Source: Bacillota bacterium (GTDB taxonomy: Bacteria > Bacillota > UBA5301). Taken from it: 34,544 bases of DNA. The stretch lies in assembly GCA_012735535.1 (NCBI GenBank), contig JAAYHC010000047.1:1-34544 (forward strand), given 5' to 3'. The position numbers were made by a program, and so were the translations under genes. Shown here piece after piece: positions 21,915 to 31,215 of this stretch (position 1 is the stretch's first letter; the number at the start of each line of letters is the position of its first letter). Under the pieces are notes generated by a model. The model worked only from the letters and a program-made list of their open reading frames with translations, had not been told where the DNA came from and did no database searches.

Positions 21915-22322
21915 TTATGTTAAGGTAAAACAGCCCAGCGTGGCTACCCGCGAATATTCTTTGGCCAACACCTCATTCATATTCAGTTCGAGCAGATCAC
22001 ACAAGGCCGCGATGTAAAATTGGGTTCGTCCGATTTCCGCTTCGATGATCTCTTTGCAGTGTGGGCAGAGATCACCTTCGAGGTGGGTGTGCATATAATC
22101 TTTAAGATCGCTATAAGACTCCAGATCTTGTGGAAAAGCTTGTCGCTCCGCCCTGACTCGGACACACCCGCAGAGCGTTACGGACTTGGCAACCGCTCGG
22201 TTGATGCGGGCGCAGGACTCTTGAAGTTTCGTTGTGACATCGAGGATGCTTTTGTGCCGGATTAGGCACTGGGATACGGTCTGCTGAAACTTGTCATAGG
22301 TACAGCCATCCACTGAACACAC
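21915..22322 (-). CDS. Conserved hypothetical, Cys-rich helical protein (start GTG 22322 or 22313)
   Basis: ARINRAVAKSVTLCGC...HLEGDLCPHC...KEYSRVATLGCFTL; SD and promoter upstream. Confidence 0.75.
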   Translation of the reverse strand: MCSVDGCTYDKFQQTVSQCLIRHKSILDVTTKLQESCARINRAVAKSVTLCGCVRVRAERQAFPQDLESYSDLKDYMHTHLEGDLCPHCKEIIEAEIGRTQFYIAALCDLLELNMNEVLAKEYSRVATLGCFTLT

Positions 22323-22343
22323 CTTCTTTCCATCGTCCTTTTC

Positions 22344-22373
22344 ATTATAACTACCAGAAAATTAGGTTGTCAA
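22344..22373 (-). promoter_or_regulatory. Promoter TTGACA-18-TATAAT for the Cys-rich hypothetical
   Basis: Minus-strand consensus hexamers. Confidence 0.7.
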
Positions 22374-22426
22374 GGAAAGGTGCGCAGGGCTAATAGTGCG
22401 GCCTGCTTTTTCTGGTGTCAAAAACG

Positions 22427-22496
22427 TTGACAACCACCAAGGCTCAATGATATAATACAAATTTTATTGACTTTCCAGACTAAAGTACGATACAAT
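22427..22496 (+). promoter_or_regulatory. Tandem carD promoters: TTGACA-18-TATAAT (22427-22456) and TTGACT-18-TACAAT (22467-22496)
   Basis: Near-consensus hexamers with identical spacing. Confidence 0.7.
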
Positions 22497-22543
22497 TATT
22501 GTGAGTATAATTATGAGCGAAAATCGGAAATGGAGGCAAAGCG

Positions 22544-23041
22544 ATGTTTAATGTCGGAGACCGTGTGGTTTATCCGATGCACGGGGCCGGGATTATCGAG
22601 GCTATCGAGGAGCGCGAAGTGCTGGGAGAAAAACAAAGTTACTACATTATGCACCTCCCGGTTGGTGATATGAAGGTCATGGTTCCCGTCAATGCGGTTG
22701 CCGACATTGGTTTGCGGGAGGTAATCACCAAAGAGGAGATCCCCAAGGTTCTGGAAATCTTGGATGGCGAGACCGAAAAGATGTCCTCCAACTGGAATCG
22801 GCGCTATCGAGCCAACTTGGAAAAGATCAAATCCGGTGATATCTATGAGTTGACCGAGGTAGTGAAATACCTTTCCGTTCGCGAGCAAGAAAAAGGCTTA
22901 TCAACCGGAGAACGGAAGATGTTGGAGAACGCCAGGCAGATTTTGGTGAGTGAGCTCGTCTTGGCCGGCAATAAAACCGAAGAAGAGGTGAGAGAACTCC
23001 TAGAACAAACTTTACAGAACTCTACAGCTACAAGTGAATAA
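22544..23041 (+). CDS. carD: CarD/CdnL-family transcriptional regulator
   Basis: FNVGDRVVYPMHGAGIIEAIE. Confidence 0.93.
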   Translation: MFNVGDRVVYPMHGAGIIEAIEEREVLGEKQSYYIMHLPVGDMKVMVPVNAVADIGLREVITKEEIPKVLEILDGETEKMSSNWNRRYRANLEKIKSGDIYELTEVVKYLSVREQEKGLSTGERKMLENARQILVSELVLAGNKTEEEVRELLEQTLQNSTATSE

Positions 23042-23111
23042 ATTAATGGGCAAGGGAACTATTTAGAACCTTTTTACAGTTATAGTAGCCATGAGAGAGG
23101 AGGTGAAGACG

Positions 23112-24224
23112 CTGAATAAATTCTTTCGCCTTTTCTTCTTGACTCTGGGAGCTTTTATCGGATACCACATGGCTCGGCACGGATTGCCCATAATTTATGA
23201 CGGTGAATTTGTCGCGGTAGCCGTAACCAGGCAGACCTTGATGTATGCGATCGTTATCGGTGGGTTAATCGGATTTCTTGGATCACCGTTCTTGGTGCGA
23301 TGGATAGCTGGCATTATTAATTTTATTCTTTCCCATCTGCACAAGCTGCCGTTTTTGGACGTGGTGGCCGGGACGATCGGAGCCGTTAGCGGGCTTTTGG
23401 TAGCCTTCTTGTTGACGATGACCTTTCCCGAGGATGTCCCCATTCTTGGTGACTTTCTGCCGGTGATCATCAGTCTGTTATGTGGCTATCTGGGGATGGC
23501 TTTGCTGGTCAAGAAAAAAGAGGATTTGTTTAATCTGTTGTCCTTCACTGATCAGCGTGCCAAAGATGACGGCGAGCGGAGTCAAGAGGAAAGATTAGCA
23601 CCAAAAATTCTTGATACCAGTGTGATTATTGACGGTCGGATCTTCGATATCTGTCAGTCCGGTTTTATTGAAGGAGATTTGATTGTACCCGGCTTTGTGT
23701 TGGAGGAGATCCAGCATATTGCAGACTCGGCGGACTTACTCAAAAGAAATCGCGGGCGGCGCGGTTTGGATATCTTAAACCGGATGCAGAAAGAGCTTCC
23801 GGTTAAGGTGCGCATCGTGCACAAAGACTACCCCGAGATTTCTGAGGTTGACAGTCGCATTGTCCAGCTGGCCAAGGATCTGCGCGGTAAGGTTTTGACC
23901 AACGATTACAATCTGAACAAAGTCTGCGAGTTGCAAGGGGTCAAGGTTCTGAACATTAATGAGTTGGCGAATGCGGTCAAACCGGTAGTCTTGCCCGGAG
24001 AAGAAATGGCGGTGCAAGTGATTAAAGACGGTAAGGAAGCCGGGCAAGGGGTGGCTTACCTTGATGATGGGACGATGATTGTCGTTGACGGCGGTCGACG
24101 CTATATCGGAGACACCATCGATGTCTTGGTGACGAGTGTCTTGCAGACGGCCGCGGGGCGAATGATCTTCGCCAAACCGAAAAATGCGGCGGACCAGGGT
24201 GTTGACGCCAAAGCTTCGTATTAA
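23112..24224 (+). CDS. PIN/TRAM-domain membrane protein (YacL-like); probable CTG start at 23112
   Basis: N-terminal TM segments, PIN (LDTSVIIDGRIFDI), TRAM; SD AGGAGGTGA 23098-23106; ORF track starts at 23091. Confidence 0.85.
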   Translation: MNKFFRLFFLTLGAFIGYHMARHGLPIIYDGEFVAVAVTRQTLMYAIVIGGLIGFLGSPFLVRWIAGIINFILSHLHKLPFLDVVAGTIGAVSGLLVAFLLTMTFPEDVPILGDFLPVIISLLCGYLGMALLVKKKEDLFNLLSFTDQRAKDDGERSQEERLAPKILDTSVIIDGRIFDICQSGFIEGDLIVPGFVLEEIQHIADSADLLKRNRGRRGLDILNRMQKELPVKVRIVHKDYPEISEVDSRIVQLAKDLRGKVLTNDYNLNKVCELQGVKVLNINELANAVKPVVLPGEEMAVQVIKDGKEAGQGVAYLDDGTMIVVDGGRRYIGDTIDVLVTSVLQTAAGRMIFAKPKNAADQGVDAKASY

Positions 24225-24235
24225 CGCCACCTAAT

Positions 24236-24254
24236 AGGCCCCTCAGGGGCCTTT
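24236..24254 (+). terminator. Hairpin AGGCCCC-TCA-GGGGCCT-TT
   Basis: 7-bp stem with short T-tract between PIN/TRAM gene and ispD. Confidence 0.6.
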
Positions 24255-24278
24255 CCCATGTATCTGGGGGGATCAGCC

Positions 24279-24980
24279 ATTGCTGTTTCGGTAATTATTC
24301 CTGCTGCCGGGTACGGCAAACGGATGGGCAGTGAGATCAATAAACAGTTTCTGCTGCTGGGCGGTATTCCGGTGGTCGGCCGGACTGTCCGGATCTTTGC
24401 CGAGATGCCGGAGGTGGCCGAGATTGTGCTGGTAGTCAGGTCCGATGAACTTGCCTTCGCTTTGGAAACTGTGGTACAAGCTTATGGGCGCGGTAAAACC
24501 AGGGCGGTGGCCGGTGGCCGAACTCGGCAGGAATCGGTATATCACGGTTTGGCCGCTCTTTCAGCGGAGAGTGAGGTTGTACTCATTCACGATGGGGCCA
24601 GACCCCTGATCGAGCCGGGGTTGGTGCGCCAGGTTATTGCTGCAGCCGAAGAGAACGGGGCGGCGATCGCTGCTGTGCCGGTGAAAGATACGATTAAGGT
24701 TGTGGAGAATGGATGGGTCAGCGAGACCTTGCTCCGGGACAAGCTCTGGGCGGTCCAGACCCCCCAGGCCTTTAAACGGGAGATCATCTTGGCAGCACAT
24801 CAAGGTGCTATCGGGCTTGAGGCTACCGATGATGCCGCGCTGGTGGAAAGACTGGGGTATGCGGTCCGGGTTGTTCCCGGTTCTTACAAGAATATCAAGA
24901 TCACCACACCGGAAGATTTGCTTCTGGCCGAGGCCTTTCTCAAGGAGGATAACCGAGATGCGGGTAGGAATAGGATATGA
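24279..24980 (+). CDS. ispD: 2-C-methyl-D-erythritol 4-phosphate cytidylyltransferase; probable AUU start at 24279
   Basis: [40 protein letters not shown] 24266-24272; ORF track starts at 24258. Confidence 0.92.
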   Translation: MAVSVIIPAAGYGKRMGSEINKQFLLLGGIPVVGRTVRIFAEMPEVAEIVLVVRSDELAFALETVVQAYGRGKTRAVAGGRTRQESVYHGLAALSAESEVVLIHDGARPLIEPGLVRQVIAAAEENGAAIAAVPVKDTIKVVENGWVSETLLRDKLWAVQTPQAFKREIILAAHQGAIGLEATDDAALVERLGYAVRVVPGSYKNIKITTPEDLLLAEAFLKEDNRDAGRNRI

Positions 24981-25440
24981 TGTTCATCGCCTGGTTGAGG
25001 GCAGACGTTTAGTCCTGGGCGGGGTTGTGGTCCCCTTTACCAAAGGCTTGCTTGGTCATTCTGATGCCGATGTACTGGTCCATGCGATTATGGATGCTCT
25101 GTTGGGGGCGGCCGGGCTGGGGGACATTGGCAAGCACTTTCCGGATACCGATCCGCAGTACAAGGATATCTCCAGCCTGGAACTGTTGGAGCGGGTCGGC
25201 GGCCTGTTGCGATCAGCCGGGTATCAGGTTGTCAACATTGATGCGGTGGTGATTGCCGAAGCACCAAAATTAGCACCCTATATTCAGCAAATGCGCGCCA
25301 ATATTGCGGCCAGATTGCAGATCGCACCGGAAGGAGTCGGAGTCAAAGCGACTACCAGCGAAGGTTTGGGCTTCGTCGGTACGGGGCAAGGCATGGCGGC
25401 GCAAGCGGTCTGTTTACTGGCGTGCCGAGAAGAGGAGTGA
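24958..25440 (+). CDS. ispF: 2-C-methyl-D-erythritol 2,4-cyclodiphosphate synthase
   Basis: [51 protein letters not shown] 24958, overlaps ispD. Confidence 0.96.
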   Translation: MRVGIGYDVHRLVEGRRLVLGGVVVPFTKGLLGHSDADVLVHAIMDALLGAAGLGDIGKHFPDTDPQYKDISSLELLERVGGLLRSAGYQVVNIDAVVIAEAPKLAPYIQQMRANIAARLQIAPEGVGVKATTSEGLGFVGTGQGMAAQAVCLLACREEE

Positions 25441-25446
25441 GCGTGG

Positions 25447-26229
25447 ATGTTAATTAGAGAAGTAAAGGAATGGATGCAAACTTTTCCCGCGAAAGTTCAC
25501 TACGATGCCACCGTGGCTGAGGCGCGGGATCTAATGCTCGAAAGCAAGTTCGGTCGGATTCTGGTGGTCGACCGTGAAGATAGATTAATGGGGATTCTCA
25601 CCGATAGTGATGTGCTCGCTGCAACCGATCATTCCGTGAAGGTTGAGACGATCATGACACCGGTGGTGGTCTCGGTTTACGAGAATCAGACTATTCGCGA
25701 TGCCGGCAGATTGCTGGTGGAAAATAAGATTGCCGGGGTCCCGGTAGTCGACTCCGAGGGCAGGGTGGTCGGGCTGCTGACGGCCCGCGATATCCTCAGA
25801 GGTTACTTGGCGGAAGAGGATGAAGTCCGGTTGAGCATGGAGACTCTCGCCATTAACTTGGCGATGACCAGACACCGGGAGGATGAGCGGTATTGGTTGG
25901 ACCGGTCTAAACATTTTGGTTACCGGGCAGCGATCACTCAGGTGGGGGCCGGCCCCGATAAACTCGCGACCAAACTACGGGAGAGCACAATCGCGGCGGC
26001 GATCGCTCGCAAAGTCATCAGTGAGGATTCCCGGGAAAAGATTGCCGTTTCCCAAGCGGTCCGGGATGCGTTTTTCCAGCTATCCTTGATTAATCCCGGT
26101 CTCGGCGGGGGTTTTAAGGTTTCGGCGGTTCGCGGTGACGGCAGAATCACCGTGGTGATCTTCGGCCGCTTCGGCCATGCTTTAGCGGATGGACCGGAGC
26201 AAATCGCCGTGGGTTATAGTGTTATTTAA
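25447..26229 (+). CDS. CBS-domain pair fused to HutP-like C-terminal domain
   Basis: Two CBS motifs (residues ~10-120) then LAMTRHREDERYW...GYRAAITQVGAG...GFKVSAVRGDGRITVVIFGRFGHALADGPEQIAVGYSVI resembling HutP. Confidence 0.75.
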   Translation: MLIREVKEWMQTFPAKVHYDATVAEARDLMLESKFGRILVVDREDRLMGILTDSDVLAATDHSVKVETIMTPVVVSVYENQTIRDAGRLLVENKIAGVPVVDSEGRVVGLLTARDILRGYLAEEDEVRLSMETLAINLAMTRHREDERYWLDRSKHFGYRAAITQVGAGPDKLATKLRESTIAAAIARKVISEDSREKIAVSQAVRDAFFQLSLINPGLGGGFKVSAVRGDGRITVVIFGRFGHALADGPEQIAVGYSVI

Positions 26230-26241
26230 GGAGATGGAACT

Positions 26242-27705
26242 ATGGTGGAGCGGGTCAGGGCGCGCTTTGCCCCCAGCCCAACAGGGCTGTTGCATATCGG
26301 AAATGTACATACCGCGCTATTTACTTGGCTTTTTGTCCGCCATCACGGCGGAGAGTTCATCTTAAGAATCGAAGATACAGACCGTGAGCGGTCAACTGCC
26401 GAGTATGAGCGGTTAATTTTAGAGGACCTTAAATGGCTAGGGCTTGACTGGGACGAAGGAGTCGATATTGGCGGACCCTACGGGCCTTATCGACAGACCG
26501 AGCGGATGCAGATTTACCGGGAGTATGCCGAACTGCTTCTCGCGCGAGGTTGGGCTTATTACTGTTATTGTACCCCTGAGGAGCTGGCAGCCGACCGAGC
26601 AAGAAGTGCCGCTTTAGGCGAGCCGCCGCGGTATTCGGGGCGGTGCCGGAACCTGACCGCAGCCGAGCGGGCGGCTTTAGAGGCCGAGGGTAGACAACCG
26701 GTACTGCGGTTTAAGACTCCGCCGGGAGAGGTGGTGGTCGTGAAAGACCTCCTCCGCGGCGAGATCAGCTTCAATACCGATGATCTGGATGATTTTGTCC
26801 TGGTCAGATCGAATGGGGTTCCGCTTTATAATTTTGCGGTGACCGTCGACGATTTGACGATGAAGATTACCCATATCGTGCGGGCCGATGAACATATCTC
26901 CAATACCCCCCGCCAGATCTTGATCTATCGGGCTTTGGAGGCCGAGCCGCCGGAATTCGCCCATGTATCCATGCTCTTGGGGCCGGACCGGTCTAAACTC
27001 TCCAAACGACATGGTGCCACCTCTTTACGTGAGTATAAAGAGAAAGGGTATCTGCCGGAAGCGATCTTCAACTATCTGGCAACCTTAGGTTGGAGCCTGC
27101 CGGACGATCGGGAGATTGCCGACCGGGAGGAGCTGATCCGCCTCTTTGACCTCTCCCGGGTTAGTCGCTCCCCGGCCGTCTTTGATCCGGAGAAAGCGGC
27201 CTGGATGAACGGGGTTTACCTACGACAGGCTGATTTAACCGTCCTGACAGAGCTGGCTTTACCGTATCTGCGGGAAGCTGGGTTGCTTTCCGAAGGCGCA
27301 CCGGTCGACCTTGACTGGCTGCAGCGGGTCGTAGATATCGGTCGAGAAGGGATTTCTTGTTTGAGCGAGCTACCGGCGGCGGTTGAGCTCTTTTTCACAG
27401 CCCAACCGGATTACGATCGTGAAGCGCTGGCGATCCTTGCGCACGAAGGTGTACGCGAGATTCTCCGACGTTTTCGGGATAGTATCGCCACTTGGGATGA
27501 TTTTAACCCGGAGGCGGTCCGGGAGGCAATGAAGGAAGTTCCCCGCGCTATGGGGCTGGGGTTGGGCAAAGCCTTCAAACCTTTGCGCGTGGCTTTGACC
27601 GGCCGGGTTTCCGGGCCGGAGTTGTACCAGGTTATCAGCTTATTTGGTCGCGACAAAGTCCTGGCCAGGCTGGATTATGTCACCGACCACCTGTTGACAG
27701 AGTGA
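26242..27705 (+). CDS. gltX: Glutamyl-tRNA synthetase
   Basis: RARFAPSPTGLLHIGNVHTALF, SKLSKRHGATS. Confidence 0.97.
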   Translation: MVERVRARFAPSPTGLLHIGNVHTALFTWLFVRHHGGEFILRIEDTDRERSTAEYERLILEDLKWLGLDWDEGVDIGGPYGPYRQTERMQIYREYAELLLARGWAYYCYCTPEELAADRARSAALGEPPRYSGRCRNLTAAERAALEAEGRQPVLRFKTPPGEVVVVKDLLRGEISFNTDDLDDFVLVRSNGVPLYNFAVTVDDLTMKITHIVRADEHISNTPRQILIYRALEAEPPEFAHVSMLLGPDRSKLSKRHGATSLREYKEKGYLPEAIFNYLATLGWSLPDDREIADREELIRLFDLSRVSRSPAVFDPEKAAWMNGVYLRQADLTVLTELALPYLREAGLLSEGAPVDLDWLQRVVDIGREGISCLSELPAAVELFFTAQPDYDREALAILAHEGVREILRRFRDSIATWDDFNPEAVREAMKEVPRAMGLGLGKAFKPLRVALTGRVSGPELYQVISLFGRDKVLARLDYVTDHLLTE

Positions 27706-27721
27706 CCGGGCATGGTATAAT
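27694..27721 (+). promoter_or_regulatory. Promoter TTGACA-16-TATAAT for cysE-cysS leader
   Basis: Hexamers overlapping the end of gltX. Confidence 0.7.
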
Positions 27722-27764
27722 GAAAGCAAATTAAACCTGACTGACATAGTCAGATTGATATTGA

Positions 27765-28010
27765 CGATGAAAGGGAGAGTAGGCCGGCTGGAACTGGCGG
27801 CAGAGACCATTGGTCGGCGGCTGAGAGCCAATGGGCCAGATGCTTGGACCGAAGTGCACCCTGGAGTTGACAGCCCGAACTTGATAGTAGGGTTGTCCGC
27901 TTGGTAGCGTTAAAACCGCATGAGGGGGATCAGGCCGTTGTTGGCCGATCCAAACAGAGTGGAAACGCGAGGACTTCGTCTCTGTAGGCAACTACGAGGC
28001 GAAGTTTTTT
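27765..28010 (+). ncRNA. T-box leader, tRNA-Cys specificity, with terminator 27973-28010
   Basis: gatgaaagggagagtagg AG-bulge-like motif, specifier gaagTGCacc (UGC 27855-27857), T-box AGAGTGGAAACGCG, terminator ACTTCGTCTC...GAGGCGAAGTTTTTT. Confidence 0.88.
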
Positions 28011-28034
28011 AATGTACGAAAGGGGTCGGTTGTG

Positions 28035-28757
28035 ATGTTTAAGACATTACGAGCCGATATTCAAGCTGTTTTTCAACGTGATCCGGCGGCCCGGAGTTAC
28101 TTGGAGGTCTTGTTGTGTTATCCTGGCCTCCATGCTCTGATTTTGCATCGTATCGCCCACTGGTTGTATCGCCACCGGCTCAAATTGATCGCCAGGATCA
28201 TCTCCCACTGCAACCGCTTTTTAACTGGGATTGAGATCCATCCGGCGGCGAAAATTGGCCGCGGCGTCTTTATTGACCACGGCATGGGTGTGGTGATTGG
28301 GGAGACAGCGGAGATCGGCGACAACGTCACCATTTATCAGGGTGCCACCTTAGGCGGTACAGGCAAAGAAAAAGGTAAGCGGCATCCCACGATCCGCGAT
28401 GGGGTGGTAATTTCGGCCGGGGCGAAGGTCTTGGGCGGCTTTACCGTCGGGGAACACTCGAAGATCGGTGCCGGTGCGGTGGTTCTCAAAGAAGTACCGC
28501 CGTATTCGACGGTCGTCGGTGTGCCTGGGCGGGTGGTTGTTAGTCACGGAAAACGTGTAGGTATCGATCTCGACCACGACAAACTGCCGGATCCAACCGA
28601 GACGATGATGAAGTGTCTGCTGACGACAATTACCAATCTGGAAAATAAGGTGCAAAAGTTGGAGGAAGAACTGGCGCGCCTTAAAGAAACAACTACTTTA
28701 GGGCCTGAGTATGCTAAGGAGGTCGTGACCGGTGAGAATATACAACACTATGACTAG
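28035..28757 (+). CDS. cysE: Serine O-acetyltransferase
   Basis: [45 protein letters not shown]. Confidence 0.96.
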   Translation: MFKTLRADIQAVFQRDPAARSYLEVLLCYPGLHALILHRIAHWLYRHRLKLIARIISHCNRFLTGIEIHPAAKIGRGVFIDHGMGVVIGETAEIGDNVTIYQGATLGGTGKEKGKRHPTIRDGVVISAGAKVLGGFTVGEHSKIGAGAVVLKEVPPYSTVVGVPGRVVVSHGKRVGIDLDHDKLPDPTETMMKCLLTTITNLENKVQKLEEELARLKETTTLGPEYAKEVVTGENIQHYD

Positions 28758-30186
28758 GCAAAAAGAGGAATTTACCCCGCGCGAACCTGGTAAGGTCGGA
28801 ATTTATGTCTGTGGGGTTACTCCGTATGCCCAGACGCATATCGGCCACGCCCGGGTGGCGGTGTTATGGGATGTTTTCAAACGTTACCTGGAGTTCAAGG
28901 GCTTTGAAGTCACCTTGATTTCCAACTTCACCGATGTCGATGATAAAATCATTGCCAAAGCCAATCAGGAAGGACTCTCAGCCCGAGATATAGCTGAACG
29001 GTATATCGCCGATTACTTCGAGGCGATGCAGGCCTTGGGCGTGCGTCCGGCGGACCGGCATCCACGGGTGACGGAGGAGATATCCGAGATTATCAAAGTG
29101 GTCAGCGCACTCATTGAAAAAGGGCATGCTTATGAGGCCGGGGGCGACGTTTATTTCGATGTGGCCAGTTTTCCGGAATACGGAAAGCTTTCCGGGCGCA
29201 GTCCCGAGGAGATGGAGGCCGGAAGCCGGGTGGAAATCAACCCGCTCAAGCGAAATCCGCTGGATTTTGCCTTATGGAAGGCGGCCAAGCCCGGGGAACC
29301 GGCCTGGGAGAGTCCCTGGGGTCCCGGACGCCCTGGTTGGCACATCGAGTGTTCGGTGATGAGCCTCAAATACTTGGGTGAAGGTTTCGATATTCACGGC
29401 GGTGGACTCGATCTGGTTTTTCCCCATCATGAAAATGAGGTGGCCCAGTCCGAGGCGTTCATCGGTTCGCCATTTGCCCGTTACTGGGTACATAACGGCA
29501 TGGTCCAGGTCGACCAGGAGAAGATGTCCAAATCCGTCGGAAACACCGCGGCGGTGCGCGAGGTTATTAAGCACTGGGACCCGCTGGTCATCCGCTTTTT
29601 CTTGATTTCAACGCACTATCGGAGCCCGCTTAACTTTGGACCCGAGGAACTGGCGGCGGCGAGCAAAGGCTGGGAGCGTTTGGTCAACGCCAAACATCGC
29701 CTCGATAAAGTGGTGCTGGTGGCGGCGAGCGGAGAGGGCGAGGAGACTCCGGAAGTGGTCGCAGTGCGCCAGGCCTGTGCCGAATGTCGCGAGAAATTCG
29801 TTGCTGCGATGGATGATGATTTTAATACCGCTTTAGCTATCTCGGCACTCTATGAGCTGGTGCGCGCAGTTAATCCTCACCTGAACCAGGCTTTACAGGG
29901 CAATAATAATTACCGGACCGCTGTGTGGCTCGCCGCTTTTGCCGATTGCCAAGGGCTGTTAACGGTTTATGGTCAGATCCTCGGGATCTTCCCGCAGGGC
30001 GGGACTGTTGACGAGTCTGATCCCGGGCTGGTAGCGGACTTGGTTGAGTTATTACTTGAACTACGGGCGGAAGCTCGGGCCGCGAAGAACTGGGCGCTGG
30101 CCGATCACATCCGGGATCGGCTCGGTCAGATCGGTGTGGAAGTTAAGGATACCCCGTCCGGAGCAACCTGGGAGTTGAAGCGATGA
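28732..30186 (+). CDS. cysS: Cysteinyl-tRNA synthetase
   Basis: [38 protein letters not shown]. Confidence 0.97.
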   Translation: MRIYNTMTRQKEEFTPREPGKVGIYVCGVTPYAQTHIGHARVAVLWDVFKRYLEFKGFEVTLISNFTDVDDKIIAKANQEGLSARDIAERYIADYFEAMQALGVRPADRHPRVTEEISEIIKVVSALIEKGHAYEAGGDVYFDVASFPEYGKLSGRSPEEMEAGSRVEINPLKRNPLDFALWKAAKPGEPAWESPWGPGRPGWHIECSVMSLKYLGEGFDIHGGGLDLVFPHHENEVAQSEAFIGSPFARYWVHNGMVQVDQEKMSKSVGNTAAVREVIKHWDPLVIRFFLISTHYRSPLNFGPEELAAASKGWERLVNAKHRLDKVVLVAASGEGEETPEVVAVRQACAECREKFVAAMDDDFNTALAISALYELVRAVNPHLNQALQGNNNYRTAVWLAAFADCQGLLTVYGQILGIFPQGGTVDESDPGLVADLVELLLELRAEARAAKNWALADHIRDRLGQIGVEVKDTPSGATWELKR

Positions 30187-30590
30187 CCGATTACCAGCAT
30201 CTGTCACCGGAGGTCTGGGCCTACCTGGGCGATGCCGTCTTCGAACTGTTGGTTCGGCAGTATTTTGTACTTAATTGCCCATGTAAAGCAGGGGAATTGC
30301 ACAAGCGAACCACCGCAGTTGTCAACGCCGAAGCCCAGGCCCGTATGGTTAGACGCCTGCAGCCATATTTGACCGAGAGCGAGTGGGAGATTGTCAAAAA
30401 AGGGCGTAATATTTCGGTGCGACACGGTCCGCGCTCCGGTTCGGTGCATGAGTACCGCTATAGCACCGGATTAGAAGCATTATTTGGGCTGCTCTTTCTC
30501 CAAGGTGATCTGGCGCGAGCGGCCGAGCTGCTTGATATAGGGCTGAGGGGGAATGAACACAATGGATGTGCAGATCTTAACGATGACTGA
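30183..30590 (+). CDS. mrnC: Mini-ribonuclease 3
   Basis: AYLGDAVFELLVRQ, RGRNISV-like KGRNISVRHGP, STGLEALFGLLFLQG. Confidence 0.94.
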   Translation: MTDYQHLSPEVWAYLGDAVFELLVRQYFVLNCPCKAGELHKRTTAVVNAEAQARMVRRLQPYLTESEWEIVKKGRNISVRHGPRSGSVHEYRYSTGLEALFGLLFLQGDLARAAELLDIGLRGNEHNGCADLNDD

Positions 30591-31215
30591 GAATCCGCTC
30601 AAAGTGATTTGGACTGCGGCACGGACTTGCTACAGCGCCTCCACGCCTAGTCAGCTCTGGACCTCGGAGCCGACACCGGAGGAGATGTTCCGCTTGGTGA
30701 AGCGGATTTTTCTCGCCAAGCACTTAAGCGTGGCCGAACATGCTTGCGTGACCTTTGCCGTTTCCGGGGTTTCCCGCACCTTACTGGCTCAATATACCCG
30801 CCACCGGATCGGAGTTAGCATCTCCGTGCAGTCGCAACGCTATGTTTCCGAGGGGTCGGCCAAGAATAACGGACTGTTTGGCCATGTCGTTCCCCCAACC
30901 ATCGCCGCTAACCCGGAGGCCAAACTGTTGTATCTCGATCATCTGCAGCAGGTACAGAAGGCTTATGACGCCTTACTGGCTTTAGGAATACCGAAAGAAG
31001 ATGCTCGGTTCGTTTTGCCGGGAGGGGCGGATACTAATTTTGTCACCACGGTAAATTTCCGTTCACTGCTGGATCTATATACCAAACGGGTCTTAGTGCC
31101 CGGGGCCCAAGCCGAGATCAAGGAATTGGTTGCGAGGATGGTTGAACTGGTGACGGAGCGGGAACCATGGCTGAAGGAGATAATCGATAGTATGGCAGCA
31201 GGTGAAGAAGCGTGA
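30553..31215 (+). CDS. thyX: FAD-dependent thymidylate synthase
   Basis: RHRIGVSISVQSQRYV ThyX motif. Confidence 0.96.
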   Translation: MNTMDVQILTMTENPLKVIWTAARTCYSASTPSQLWTSEPTPEEMFRLVKRIFLAKHLSVAEHACVTFAVSGVSRTLLAQYTRHRIGVSISVQSQRYVSEGSAKNNGLFGHVVPPTIAANPEAKLLYLDHLQQVQKAYDALLALGIPKEDARFVLPGGADTNFVTTVNFRSLLDLYTKRVLVPGAQAEIKELVARMVELVTEREPWLKEIIDSMAAGEEA

